From positions 1-64,000 of the forward strand of contig JBAVYM010000007.1 in assembly GCA_049698775.1 (NCBI GenBank): a stretch of 64,000 bases of DNA, in the 5' to 3' direction. This DNA comes from REEB76 sp049698775 (GTDB lineage Bacteria; Pseudomonadota; Gammaproteobacteria; Natronospirales; REEB76). Position 1 is the stretch's first letter. Each line of letters begins with the position of its first letter. Below, in pieces: positions 1 through 7,197 of this stretch. The position numbers and the translations under genes are program-made. The notes under the pieces were generated by a model. It ran no database searches and was not told the DNA's origin. It saw only the letters and a program-made list of their open reading frames with translations.

Positions 1-907
1 GTATTAGGTACTGGTAGCTAATCAATTGCATTACGGCACGACTACCATGGGAATCCGTGCAACCAAAGATCAAGTCCGCATCCGTCAGTGGCTTCGCAAA
101 TTTTGTACGAGTGATGTTGCCCTGGACTAACTCCACGTGAGCCCTTTCGTCGACTGCGGAGATGTATCGACGCGCGACCTCGACTTTGGGTTTCCCCAAA
201 TCAGCCTGGCCTGCATTGGCAATGCGGTTCAGGTTGGTTTCATCCGCGATATCCGGATCGATCAAGATGAAATCCCGAACCCCCAGGTGAGCAAGCTCTT
301 GGGACACAATAGATCCAGTTCCCCCAAGACCAACAATCGCTACGCGCACTCGACTGATGGCTTCCTGACCAGCGGCACCAAACGCACGAACCTGGCGATC
401 GTAACGGTGGTCGTGTGTTGACGCGATCAGGGAGTCGGTCAAGTAATCACGATCTGTGCCAACAGATACAACGCGCACACGGTTCTGCGTCCCTAGCTCA
501 CGGCAATTCATTCCGCCGCGGCTAACGACCAATGCCAAATGGACATGACCAACATTGCGATTAGCGGTGAAGGCCGAAAGAACTTGTTCGCCTGCGTCAT
601 CGACGTCAGAGAAGATCGGAGGGAAGTTGCCGGGGTGGCTATGGACAAATACGATGCCCAAATTCGCGAGTCGCGCTCGCTTCGATACGCGGGCGACATA
701 GTCTGGCGTGAGCTCCGCTTCTAGCCTCCCTACGCGGGCGTAATCCTCCGGATTCGGGAGGTCCATTTCTCTGACTAGCAGGCGCGCTAGACCATCGCGG
801 CGCACATAATGCGTAGTAAACAGTACGGCACACAATTCTGTCTCGCCGTCCGTGACGTGCCGGACAAGCGCATCAGTTTCCTGCGCTGAGATTGTGAGCT
901 CAATCAT
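1..907 (-). CDS. JAB (JAMM) peptidase fused to ThiF/E1-like activating domain, 3' end outside window
   Basis: Open for 302 codons from ATG at 907 and still open at base 1, so the C-terminus is missing. Residues 1 to about 150 are a JAB/JAMM isopeptidase domain: a candidate Glu24, the zinc motif HSHP at 89-92 and Ser100-x-x-Asp103. From about residue 165 a ThiF/E1 Rossmann domain follows, with the nucleotide loop GLGGTGS (193-199), ILIDPD (214-219) and NLNR (225-228), the acceptor region of adenylating E1 enzymes. The E1 catalytic Cys, if present, lies beyond the edge. The ATG overlaps the E2 stop (ATGA), so translation is coupled. Known family roles: E1 adenylates the C-terminal Gly of a ubiquitin-like protein and JAB cleaves isopeptide or peptide bonds. 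Inferred: one polypeptide both loads and removes the modifier. Confidence 0.9.
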   Translation of the reverse strand, partial: MIELTISAQETDALVRHVTDGETELCAVLFTTHYVRRDGLARLLVREMDLPNPEDYARVGRLEAELTPDYVARVSKRARLANLGIVFVHSHPGNFPPIFSDVDDAGEQVLSAFTANRNVGHVHLALVVSRGGMNCRELGTQNRVRVVSVGTDRDYLTDSLIASTHDHRYDRQVRAFGAAGQEAISRVRVAIVGLGGTGSIVSQELAHLGVRDFILIDPDIADETNLNRIANAGQADLGKPKVEVARRYISAVDERAHVELVQGNITRTKFAKPLTDADLIFGCTDSHGSRAVMQLISYQYLI

Positions 908-1317
908 CTCGCAGGGAACAGTCGATTTCTGATGACTTTAAAGTAAGTCACCAGCGAATGCTGATTCGGATTCCAACCCTGAACGTGCCATGAGAACCAC
1001 GTTCCGTGAGGTGGCGGTTTGTTGTAGCCAGGAATTGGATTCGAGTCGTTGGTATTCTGCGGAGTGCCCCCGCCTTGCAGCCGAATACCCACCGGCTCTA
1101 CCCAAAAGCAGTCCGGCTGCGCTGCCGGATACCCTGGTGGCGCCATAAACAAGATCGTCACACGACGTTCGTCGCTACCTGGCACCTGCCAACCAGTAGG
1201 TAGCTGGAAATTCTCGATTCGAATTACCTGTCCGCCGTTCGGAAGCGGCACGTTGACCGCGTTCTTCGCGTCTTCCAGTGTCTTCAAATCATCGAGCTGC
1301 TGCTGGAAGGTGCTCAT
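904..1317 (-). CDS. Prokaryotic E2-like ubiquitin-conjugating protein (family E type)
   Basis: A 137-residue protein. It has the E2-like core: beta strands around VTILFMAPPGYP (53-64), then QPDCFWVEP, then a C-terminal GTWFSWHVQGWNP block (105-117) with His111 and Trp115 and a final helix. Cys70 in QPDCF is the only cysteine, so if a thioester forms it must be there; this is not the position of the canonical E2 cysteine, which follows an HPN motif absent here. The gene starts 2 nt after the ubiquitin-like gene's stop and its own stop overlaps the JAB-E1 start. The family matches the bacterial E2 group found next to multi-ubiquitin genes. The function is inferred from context and the catalytic residue is a guess. 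Confidence 0.85.
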   Translation of the reverse strand: MSTFQQQLDDLKTLEDAKNAVNVPLPNGGQVIRIENFQLPTGWQVPGSDERRVTILFMAPPGYPAAQPDCFWVEPVGIRLQGGGTPQNTNDSNPIPGYNKPPPHGTWFSWHVQGWNPNQHSLVTYFKVIRNRLFPAR

Positions 1318-1319
1318 TT

Positions 1320-1553
1320 TCAGCCGAAGGTGGCCGGCGGAACTGCAAAGAAGTGCTTATCCTTGCCGCGCATATCGACCGCTTCGCCGTCTGAGATTGC
1401 CTTGTCCGGTTTGTCGCCTTCTTCTTCCAGATAGAGCTGGAACTGAAGCGCGATGCCCGCCTGCTTTTTTATCACGGCGCCAGTAAGCGCTGTCTCATTC
1501 GTCTCATAGGGCTTTGCGTCCACGAAAAACTTAAACGGGGGCTTGTCACTCAT
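1320..1553 (-). CDS. Single-domain ubiquitin-like modifier (multi-ubiquitin family)
   Basis: A 77-residue beta-grasp protein. Recognisable elements are FKFFVDAKPY near the N-terminus, TALTGAVIKKQAG (21-33), FQLYLEE, and the end FFAVPPATFG. It stops at Gly77, so a diglycine-like tail is not needed and the C-terminus appears ready for adenylation without trimming. The start is placed at 1553, not at an upstream in-frame ATG at 1583, because GAGG sits about 8 nt before it and the extra ten residues do not match the family. It is first in the operon, followed by E2 (2-nt gap) and JAB-E1. Family members often carry several tandem copies of the domain; this one has only one. Confidence 0.85.
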   Translation of the reverse strand: MSDKPPFKFFVDAKPYETNETALTGAVIKKQAGIALQFQLYLEEEGDKPDKAISDGEAVDMRGKDKHFFAVPPATFG

Positions 1554-1917
1554 TGCTTTGACCTCACGCTTTATTTGCGGCACGCCGTGAAGTGCTCGCG
1601 TTTCCTTAGTACAGGCGAGTCACGGCGGCTCGTCGTAGAGACAATCGGCAGATTCAATTCGCATGCGCCCAAAGGCGCGCATCCACATCTCTAGTTGCAA
1701 ACCTCAGGTGCTTTTCCCTGTGAGGTCTATCCTGTTTGTCCTGATTTCGCCTCCAACCAGCGATTAATTGCAGCTTCTAGTGGGCGTTATTTTGACCCTA
1801 ACCTTCTGATTGTTATTCAGTTGCAAGTTGTGGTGTCACCAAAAAGCCGTTTCCCTAATGTCAGTTGCAATAACTGGTGTCACGGACATCATATATTCAC
1901 GATAACGGTTGGTGGTC
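1554..1917. other. Intergenic region between the Ubl operon and nrdJb
   Basis: No convincing gene in these 364 bp. Composition is visibly more AT-rich than the nrdJ genes. It holds the presumed minus-strand promoter region of the ubiquitin-like operon, though no clean -35/-10 pair is clear, and two copies of a 22-bp direct repeat at 1818 and 1862. A weak hairpin (ACCTCA / TGAGGT) lies near 1701-1726. Confidence 0.6.
1818..1883. repeat. Two direct copies of a 22-bp two-part motif
   Basis: Copies at 1818-1839 and 1862-1883 both read CAGTTGCAA, five variable bases, GGTGTCAC. 17 of 22 positions are identical and the copies start exactly 44 bp apart. A weaker third copy (AGTTGCAA, six bases, GGTG) lies at 1693-1710. 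TTGCAA and GGTG-T-CACC are each self-complementary, as in a protein-binding site. Confidence 0.6.
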
Positions 1918-2685
1918 TCATCCGCACTTCGAATCACCACAATTCAAACACGTCATACACCCATCCATCATCACCACCGCGGCGTTGTTGCACTTGGCGC
2001 ATAGCTGCGCGCCGGCCGGGAACTTGGATTCCGCGAAGGCGTCGGTCTGCTTGGCGGCGGCTTCGAATTCGGCGCGCTTCTCGGCGATGAGTTTTTTCTG
2101 GTGCTCGTCAAGTTCGTCCTTGTGCATCAGGCCGATGGCCACCAGATGCTTTTCGATGACTTCGCCGATCTCGGCGATCAACGAGGGCATGAAATGTCCG
2201 CCCGGCTTCCAGTAGCCGCCGCGCGGATCGAATACGGCTTTCAGCTCTTCCACCAGGAAGGTCACGTCGCCGCCCTTCCTGAACACTGCGCTGATGATGC
2301 GTGTGAGCGCCACGATCCACTGGAAGTGGTCCAGGTTCTTGGAGTTGATGAAGATCTCGAACGGCCGGCGCTGCTCGTAGGGCGTGCCTTCGTTGAGCAG
2401 GATGTCGTTGATGGTGATGTACATGGCGTGGTCGGACACCGGGGTCTTCACCTTGTAGGTGGAGCCGATGAGCATGTCCGGCCGCTCCAGCTTCTCGTGC
2501 ATGCGGATGACTTCGGCCTTGCGCTTTTTCTCGGCGCGCGCCTTGACGATTTTCTCCACGGGTTTGGAGGCCACCGCCAGCGCCGCAGCCGTGGTTTGGT
2601 TTCCTGCGCCGGCTTCCGGGCTCGGAGTTTCCACGGGTTTCTGCACGGCGTAGCCGGTGATTTTCTTTTCGATCTTGATGGTCAT
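1918..2685 (-). CDS. nrdJ: B12-dependent ribonucleotide reductase, C-terminal component (NrdJb)
   Basis: A 255-residue protein matching the C-terminal part of adenosylcobalamin-dependent (class II) ribonucleotide reductase when the enzyme is split into two genes. The N-terminal 60 residues are Lys/Ala-rich and probably flexible. The core includes the TSCPD-like stretch around NLDHFQWIVALTRIISAVFR (116-135). The tail is cysteine-rich (CAKCNNAA, then CMTCLNCG), consistent with the redox-active CxxC tail that re-reduces the active site. It lies 82 bp downstream of the large component in the same direction, so the two are probably co-transcribed. The symbol follows the nrdJa/nrdJb convention used for Pseudomonas. 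Confidence 0.85.
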   Translation of the reverse strand: MTIKIEKKITGYAVQKPVETPSPEAGAGNQTTAAALAVASKPVEKIVKARAEKKRKAEVIRMHEKLERPDMLIGSTYKVKTPVSDHAMYITINDILLNEGTPYEQRRPFEIFINSKNLDHFQWIVALTRIISAVFRKGGDVTFLVEELKAVFDPRGGYWKPGGHFMPSLIAEIGEVIEKHLVAIGLMHKDELDEHQKKLIAEKRAEFEAAAKQTDAFAESKFPAGAQLCAKCNNAAVVMMDGCMTCLNCGDSKCG

Positions 2686-2767
2686 GTTTGCAATTCCTCG
2701 GCCGCCGCTTGCGGGACGGTCATGTCATTCTGGTTTTCGTCATCTCTATATTCTGGGTGCATGTCAT

Positions 2768-5700
2768 TCAGAAACGGCCGTAATACCCTTCTTTTATCGC
2801 GTCGAATAAATTTGCTGCGGTATGAATCTCGCCGTCGTACTCGATCTCTTCGTCGCCGTGCGCTTCGATGACGGTGCCGTCCTCCAGCGTGAACTGATAC
2901 ACGGTGTTCTTCAGATCCTGTTCCTTCACCAGCACACCCTGGAACGCCTCGGGGTTGAAGCGGAAAGTGGTGCAACCTTTCAAGCCGCTGTCGTAGGCGT
3001 AGCGGTAGATGTCCTTGAAATCCTCATACGGATAATCGGTGGGCACGTTGGCGGTTTTGGAAATGGATGAATCAATCCACTTCTGCGATGCCGCCTGGAT
3101 GTCCACATGCTCCTTCGGCGTGATGTGCTCGGCCGTGACGAAATACTCCGGCAGTTTTTCGTCCGGCTGCTCGGAATCCGGCATGGCCTTGGGGTTCACC
3201 AGATGCCGGTAGGCCAGCAACTCATAGGAAAACACGTCCACTTTTTCCTTGCTTTTCTTGCGCTCGCGGATCACGTTGCGGAAGTAATGGTGCGCGAAGG
3301 ACGGCTCGATGCCGTTGCTGGCGTTGTTGGCCAGCGACAGGGAAATGGTGCCGGTGGGCGCAATCGAAGTGTGATGCGTGAAGCGCGCGCCGGTTTCCGT
3401 GAGTGCCTCCACCAGATGCGGTGCCGCCTCTGCCACGCGCTGCATGTAACGGCTGTAGCTGGCGTGCAGGTCCTTGCCCTTGATGGTGTCGCCCACTTTC
3501 CAGCCGTCCTTCTTCATCTCCGGGCGCTTGCGCAGCATTTCCGCGGTGACTTCAAATTCCTCCAGCATGATGGGCGCAGGGCCTTTCTCTTTCGCGAGTT
3601 CCAGCGCTTCTTCCCAGCCGGCGATGGCCATTTCGCGCGACACGTCCTCGGTGAACTTCACCGATTCCGGCGAGCCGTATTGCATGCCGAGCAGCGTGAG
3701 CGTGGAACCCAGGCCCAGAAAGCCCATGCCGTGGCGGCGCTTGCGCAGGATTTCCTCGCGCTGGCGTTCCAGCGGCAGGCCGTTGACCTCCACCACATTG
3801 TCCAGCATGCGTGTGAATGTCTTCACCACTTCGCGGTATTCGTCCCAGTCGAAATGCGCCTTGTCGGTGAACGGATCGCGCACGAATTGCGTGAGGTTCA
3901 CGGAACCGAGCAGACAGGACCCATACGGAGGGAGCGGTTGCTCTCCGCATTGTCCTGTTACCAAGCCGTTAAAAATAACCGTGTTGTTATCCGGTTGGGT
4001 TGTATCAAATACCGCTTCGTGGCCGATAGGAACAATTTCAGTAACGCGACTAATAAATTTGCGACGTTGCTTCAGCAATTTATCTTTCACCCAGTTACGA
4101 TACTTGTCATTCTTGTAATCAAGCATAAAACCAACTTCGTGCATGAAAACTTCACGCGACTCACCATCAATAATCAGTTCATAATCGTCCTTGCATAAGT
4201 ATTGCTTGCTGCCGCCTTTACCATCCGGCAATATCCGCGTACCTGCTTTACGACGCAGGCGTATGCGGCAGAAAACGCCAATATTCGCCAGCAACATTTG
4301 CACGTCTTTGAGCAGCGACGGATAGCTTGAAGCCAGCCGTATCGAACAACTCATGCTCTTGCCTGAGATATTCACGGTGCCGTCGGCTTGGAACAGCGCG
4401 CATAGATATGCCTTGAGGCATTCTTCCGAGCCGCGCCAGATGATTTCCGGCGCCCGTAGTTTGGATTCGGCGGTGAAGCCAATATGCTTCAAGACACGCG
4501 CCAACAGCACCGAACGGATGAACACCATGTTGCGCTCTGGAACAGTGATGGGCGCGGTCGCATAATCGCGCACTCCGTTTCCGGTACCTGCAATGAGTGC
4601 GTTTACATGGGCGCAAATCTGTGCTGCCAACATCTGGTCCTGACCCCAGAGATTGATAACTACGGCCTGCTGACCCTTGCCACGGTTGGTGAAATGGCCG
4701 TCGCCGGTAATCAGGCCCAACAGCAGGCCAAGATCCTTTGAGCCTTCCCGGCCAAATTGGCCTTTTCCGGACTGCACCAGCAACTTGTCGCCAGGTTTCA
4801 GGTCGCGCAGTTTGAGTTTGCCGCGCTGGGTGTAGAAATCGTGCCATTCGGTGGCCTTGATTTCGTAGCCATCCTCGGTGACCACACGATAGACGTCCGC
4901 TTCCCGCGCAGTCATGAACGCCGGTTTGGCGCCGCGCACTTCCGTTCCGTACTCCGGCTCACCCAAGGCGCGTCGATCTACCGTAACCTCAAGCGGCGCG
5001 CCGCTGGCGTATAGGTCACCGATGCGCACCAAGCCATATTGTGTGTGTAGGCGCGTGTCTGCGGTGACACACGGATTGGTAGCGCGGATGTTCTCGCACC
5101 ACCAGTTGTTGTTCATCTCGTTGACCTTGTCTATGAGCACGAAGCCGGGTTCGGCAAAGTCATACGTTGAGGCCATGATCATGTCCCACACCCGGCGCGC
5201 GGGCAGAGTCTTGTAGATCTTGCAGGCCACCAACCCTGCGGCGTTGGCGATGTAACCTTCCGTCACCGGCCACTCGCGCCAGATCACTTTGCTCTCGTCC
5301 TTGAGATCAATGCCGTCGGCTTCCGCCTCTTTCTGCTTCAGCGGGAACGCCAGTTGCCACTCGCCGTCGGCCTTGACCGCTTCCATGAAATCCCTGGTGA
5401 CCAGTAGCGACAGGTTGAACTGCCTGAGCCGCCCGTTCTCGCGTTTGGCGCGGATGAAATCCAGCACGTCCGGATGGCCGACATCGAAGGTGCCCATCTG
5501 CGCGCCGCGCCGGCCGCCGGCGGAGGACACGGTGAAGCACATCTTGTCGTAGATATCCATGAACGACATGGGGCCGGAGGTGTAGGCGCCGGCGCCCGCC
5601 ACATAGGCGCCGCGCGGTCTGAGCGTGGAAAATTCATAACCGATACCTGCGCCCGACTTTAGCGTCAGGCCCGCTTCGTGGACCTTGTTGAGGATGTCGT

Positions 5701-6037
5701 CCATGGAATCGCGAATGGTTCCGGACACGGTGCAGTTGATGGTGGAAGTGGCCGGCTTGTGCTCGAGCGCGCCGGCATTCGAAGTGATGCGGCCGGCGGG
5801 GATGGCGCCATGGCGCAGCGCCCACAGGAATTTCCCGTACCATTCCTCACGCTTTTCGGGGGCTTCCACATCCGCCAAGGCCCGGGCCACACGCTTCCAG
5901 GTATCGTCCACGGTCTGATCCAGAACCGTGCCGTCCTTGGACTTGAGGCGGTATTTCTTGTCCCAAATATCGGCGGAGGCTTCCTGCACGGGTATCTCGG
6001 CCGCCGCAGCGGCGGCATCTTTGAACACAGTATTCAT
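2768..6037 (-). CDS. nrdJ: Adenosylcobalamin-dependent ribonucleotide reductase, large component, with intein (NrdJa)
   Basis: 1089 residues as encoded, about 715 after removal of an intein at residues 323-696. The enzyme reduces ribonucleotides to deoxyribonucleotides with a radical from coenzyme B12 and needs no oxygen. Visible active-site elements: the first redox Cys in NCTVSGTI (Cys102), Asn321 of TNP, and after the intein CGEQPLPPYGSC (697-708). Cys697 is the thiyl-radical cysteine, Glu699 the partner acid and Cys708 the second redox cysteine, matching the Cys322/Cys333 spacing of the Thermotoga enzyme. The C-terminal TSCPD part is in the downstream gene. A strong NrdR box lies about 120 bp upstream of the start, so repression by NrdR is likely. 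Confidence 0.92.
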   Translation of the reverse strand: MNTVFKDAAAAAAEIPVQEASADIWDKKYRLKSKDGTVLDQTVDDTWKRVARALADVEAPEKREEWYGKFLWALRHGAIPAGRITSNAGALEHKPATSTINCTVSGTIRDSMDDILNKVHEAGLTLKSGAGIGYEFSTLRPRGAYVAGAGAYTSGPMSFMDIYDKMCFTVSSAGGRRGAQMGTFDVGHPDVLDFIRAKRENGRLRQFNLSLLVTRDFMEAVKADGEWQLAFPLKQKEAEADGIDLKDESKVIWREWPVTEGYIANAAGLVACKIYKTLPARRVWDMIMASTYDFAEPGFVLIDKVNEMNNNWWCENIRATNPCVTADTRLHTQYGLVRIGDLYASGAPLEVTVDRRALGEPEYGTEVRGAKPAFMTAREADVYRVVTEDGYEIKATEWHDFYTQRGKLKLRDLKPGDKLLVQSGKGQFGREGSKDLGLLLGLITGDGHFTNRGKGQQAVVINLWGQDQMLAAQICAHVNALIAGTGNGVRDYATAPITVPERNMVFIRSVLLARVLKHIGFTAESKLRAPEIIWRGSEECLKAYLCALFQADGTVNISGKSMSCSIRLASSYPSLLKDVQMLLANIGVFCRIRLRRKAGTRILPDGKGGSKQYLCKDDYELIIDGESREVFMHEVGFMLDYKNDKYRNWVKDKLLKQRRKFISRVTEIVPIGHEAVFDTTQPDNNTVIFNGLVTGQCGEQPLPPYGSCLLGSVNLTQFVRDPFTDKAHFDWDEYREVVKTFTRMLDNVVEVNGLPLERQREEILRKRRHGMGFLGLGSTLTLLGMQYGSPESVKFTEDVSREMAIAGWEEALELAKEKGPAPIMLEEFEVTAEMLRKRPEMKKDGWKVGDTIKGKDLHASYSRYMQRVAEAAPHLVEALTETGARFTHHTSIAPTGTISLSLANNASNGIEPSFAHHYFRNVIRERKKSKEKVDVFSYELLAYRHLVNPKAMPDSEQPDEKLPEYFVTAEHITPKEHVDIQAASQKWIDSSISKTANVPTDYPYEDFKDIYRYAYDSGLKGCTTFRFNPEAFQGVLVKEQDLKNTVYQFTLEDGTVIEAHGDEEIEYDGEIHTAANLFDAIKEGYYGRF
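3950..5071 (-). other. LAGLIDADG intein within NrdJa
   Basis: 374 residues (323-696 of the precursor), inserted between Pro322 and the catalytic Cys697. Block A starts with Cys-VTADTRLHT. Block B has T396-x-x-H399 (TEWH). Two LAGLIDADG motifs are present, GLLLGLITGDGHF (437-449) and YLCALFQADG (544-553), each keeping its acidic residue (Asp446, Asp552), so the homing endonuclease could be active. The C-terminal block reads FNGLVTGQ followed by extein Cys: the usual His-Asn end is replaced by Gly-Gln. Because Cys697 is the radical cysteine, the reductase is inactive until splicing. Confidence 0.9.
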
Positions 6038-6159
6038 AATGGGTCCGGTCCTCCGCGTTTTCTATGTTATTTGCTGGAAAGCGGTTCGCGTCTGCCCCCA
6101 ATCGGCCTGGACAGGTGCAAATCCTTGGGATAACTTGTGGGAAAGCTTGGAACCACACA

Positions 6160-6175
6160 CCACAATATCTTGTGC
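6160..6175. promoter_or_regulatory. NrdR box upstream of nrdJ
   Basis: CACAATATCTTGTG (6161-6174) matches 13 of 14 core positions of the NrdR palindrome CACWATATATWGTG. It sits about 125 bp from the nrdJa start. NrdR represses ribonucleotide reductase genes in response to dATP. Boxes usually occur in pairs; the only other candidate, near 6126-6139, matches poorly and is 35 bp away instead of the usual 31-32. Confidence 0.65.
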
Positions 6176-6420
6176 TGCTGGAAACCCGCGAAACCCTCCT
6201 AAAGCCTAGACCCTGAACCCGGTTTTGTCAAATCAATTTATTCTTTTAAATCAATAAGTTGAAAGACACAGCTCGACTACATTCGAACTGAATTACAGAT
6301 CGAACTCACACGGAAAGTAAACACAACATCTAGGATGCGGAGGAGTAAATCACAAATATTTGGACATGGGAAGCACCGCTCTTCCCGGTGCGGAATTTCG
6401 CGGCCGGTACGATTCGCAGT

Positions 6421-6449
6421 CTTGAGAAATGCGCAAGCGGCCTCACCTA
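6421..6449 (+). promoter_or_regulatory. Possible sigma-32 heat-shock promoter for hsp20
   Basis: CTTGAGA (6421-6427), 13-nt spacer, CCTCACCTA (6441-6449); the sigma-32 consensus is CTTGAAA with CCCCATNTA. It ends 41 nt before the hsp20 ATG, a sensible distance. It was not tested against chance. Confidence 0.4.
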
Positions 6450-6490
6450 AGGAACAACTGAAACCCATCTGAACCTTGGAGGACTAGACA

Positions 6491-6934
6491 ATGAACCTGA
6501 TCCGTTATCAACCCTGGGGGCTCGCAGGCGAGCTCCATAATGAAATGCACCGCCTGTTTGATCGCGGTCTGCTGGCCGACAACGATTCCAGCGTGGCGGC
6601 CACCGACTGGGTGCCGGCGGTGGACATCAAGGAAGAGGCGGACCGCTTCCTGATCCATGCCGATGTTCCGGGCGTGGACCCCAACGACATCGAAATCACC
6701 ATGGAAGACGGCATCCTGACCCTCAAGGGCGAGCGCAAGAGCGAAACCCGCGAAGAGCGCGACGGTTACCGCCGGGTCGAGCGCGTCAGCGGCCAGTTTT
6801 TCCGCCGCTTCACGCTGCCGGACACCGCCGATGCCGAAGGCGTGAGCGCCAAAGGCGTGAACGGTGTGCTGGAAATCAGCATTCCGAAGCATGCCAAGGC
6901 CCAGCCGCGCCGCATCACGGTAAAGGCTTCCTGA
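6491..6934 (+). CDS. Hsp20/alpha-crystallin small heat-shock protein
   Basis: 147 residues. This is an ATP-independent chaperone that holds unfolding proteins. The alpha-crystallin domain spans about residues 40-135: ATDWVPAVDIKEEADRF, the DVPGVDPNDIEI strand, the LKGERK loop, and the hallmark FRRFTLPDTAD. The C-terminal VLEISIPKH contains the IxI-type assembly motif. The RBS GGAGG lies about 10 nt before the ATG. The gene is monocistronic, closed by a strong terminator at 6956. Confidence 0.93.
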   Translation: MNLIRYQPWGLAGELHNEMHRLFDRGLLADNDSSVAATDWVPAVDIKEEADRFLIHADVPGVDPNDIEITMEDGILTLKGERKSETREERDGYRRVERVSGQFFRRFTLPDTADAEGVSAKGVNGVLEISIPKHAKAQPRRITVKAS

Positions 6935-6955
6935 ACAGACTGAACAGACCATAAT

Positions 6956-6984
6956 GTTCCCTGCCCGCACGGGCAGGGAACTTT
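6956..6984 (+). terminator. Rho-independent terminator of hsp20
   Basis: Perfect 12-bp stem GTTCCCTGCCCG / CGGGCAGGGAAC with a 2-nt CA loop, followed by TTTC. Confidence 0.85.
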
Positions 6985-7007
6985 CATTTACGATGTTTTG
7001 TCTCTAA
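6977..7007 (+). promoter_or_regulatory. Possible sigma-E (RpoE) promoter of the DegP-family gene
   Basis: GGAACTT (6977-6983) is an exact -35 of the sigma-E type and TCTAA (7003-7007) matches the -10, but the spacer is 19 nt, longer than the usual 16-17. The -35 lies inside the downstream arm of the hsp20 terminator. The transcript would carry about 185 nt of leader. Confidence 0.35.
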
Positions 7008-7197
7008 CTTGAAGTCGTTGCAAAACCGTCGCCTGCTCCGCGTCTCGACGTTCAGCTCTCACCTCAGAGGGGAGCAGATAGCGTTTTTGCGGGATTTTCA
7101 CGCTTCAATAAACCTCCCACGAGGTAATGTTTCACAGAAATCAGGCAGTACCGCGGACAGTGGCCTGCCCATCTACTCGCCAACAAGAGGGATCATC

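Larger units (their letters stand above)
6038..6490. other. Divergent intergenic region between nrdJ and hsp20
   Basis: 453 bp between two divergent starts. It holds a NrdR-type palindrome on the nrdJ side and a heat-shock-type promoter on the hsp20 side. The middle (6220-6290) is AT-rich. No cobalamin riboswitch elements and no open frame with a recognisable product were seen. Confidence 0.6.

Noticed and set aside
3107..4198. Long plus-strand open frame of 363 codons antisense to nrdJ
   Set aside because: It lies wholly within the reductase and intein genes and has no family motif; GC-rich genes often leave long antisense frames.
6126..6139. Second NrdR box
   Set aside because: Only 8 of 14 core positions match and the spacing (35 bp) is not the usual 31-32.
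6038..6490. Possible cobalamin riboswitch before the B12-dependent reductase
   Set aside because: No B12-box-like core was found; the NrdR box explains the regulation better.
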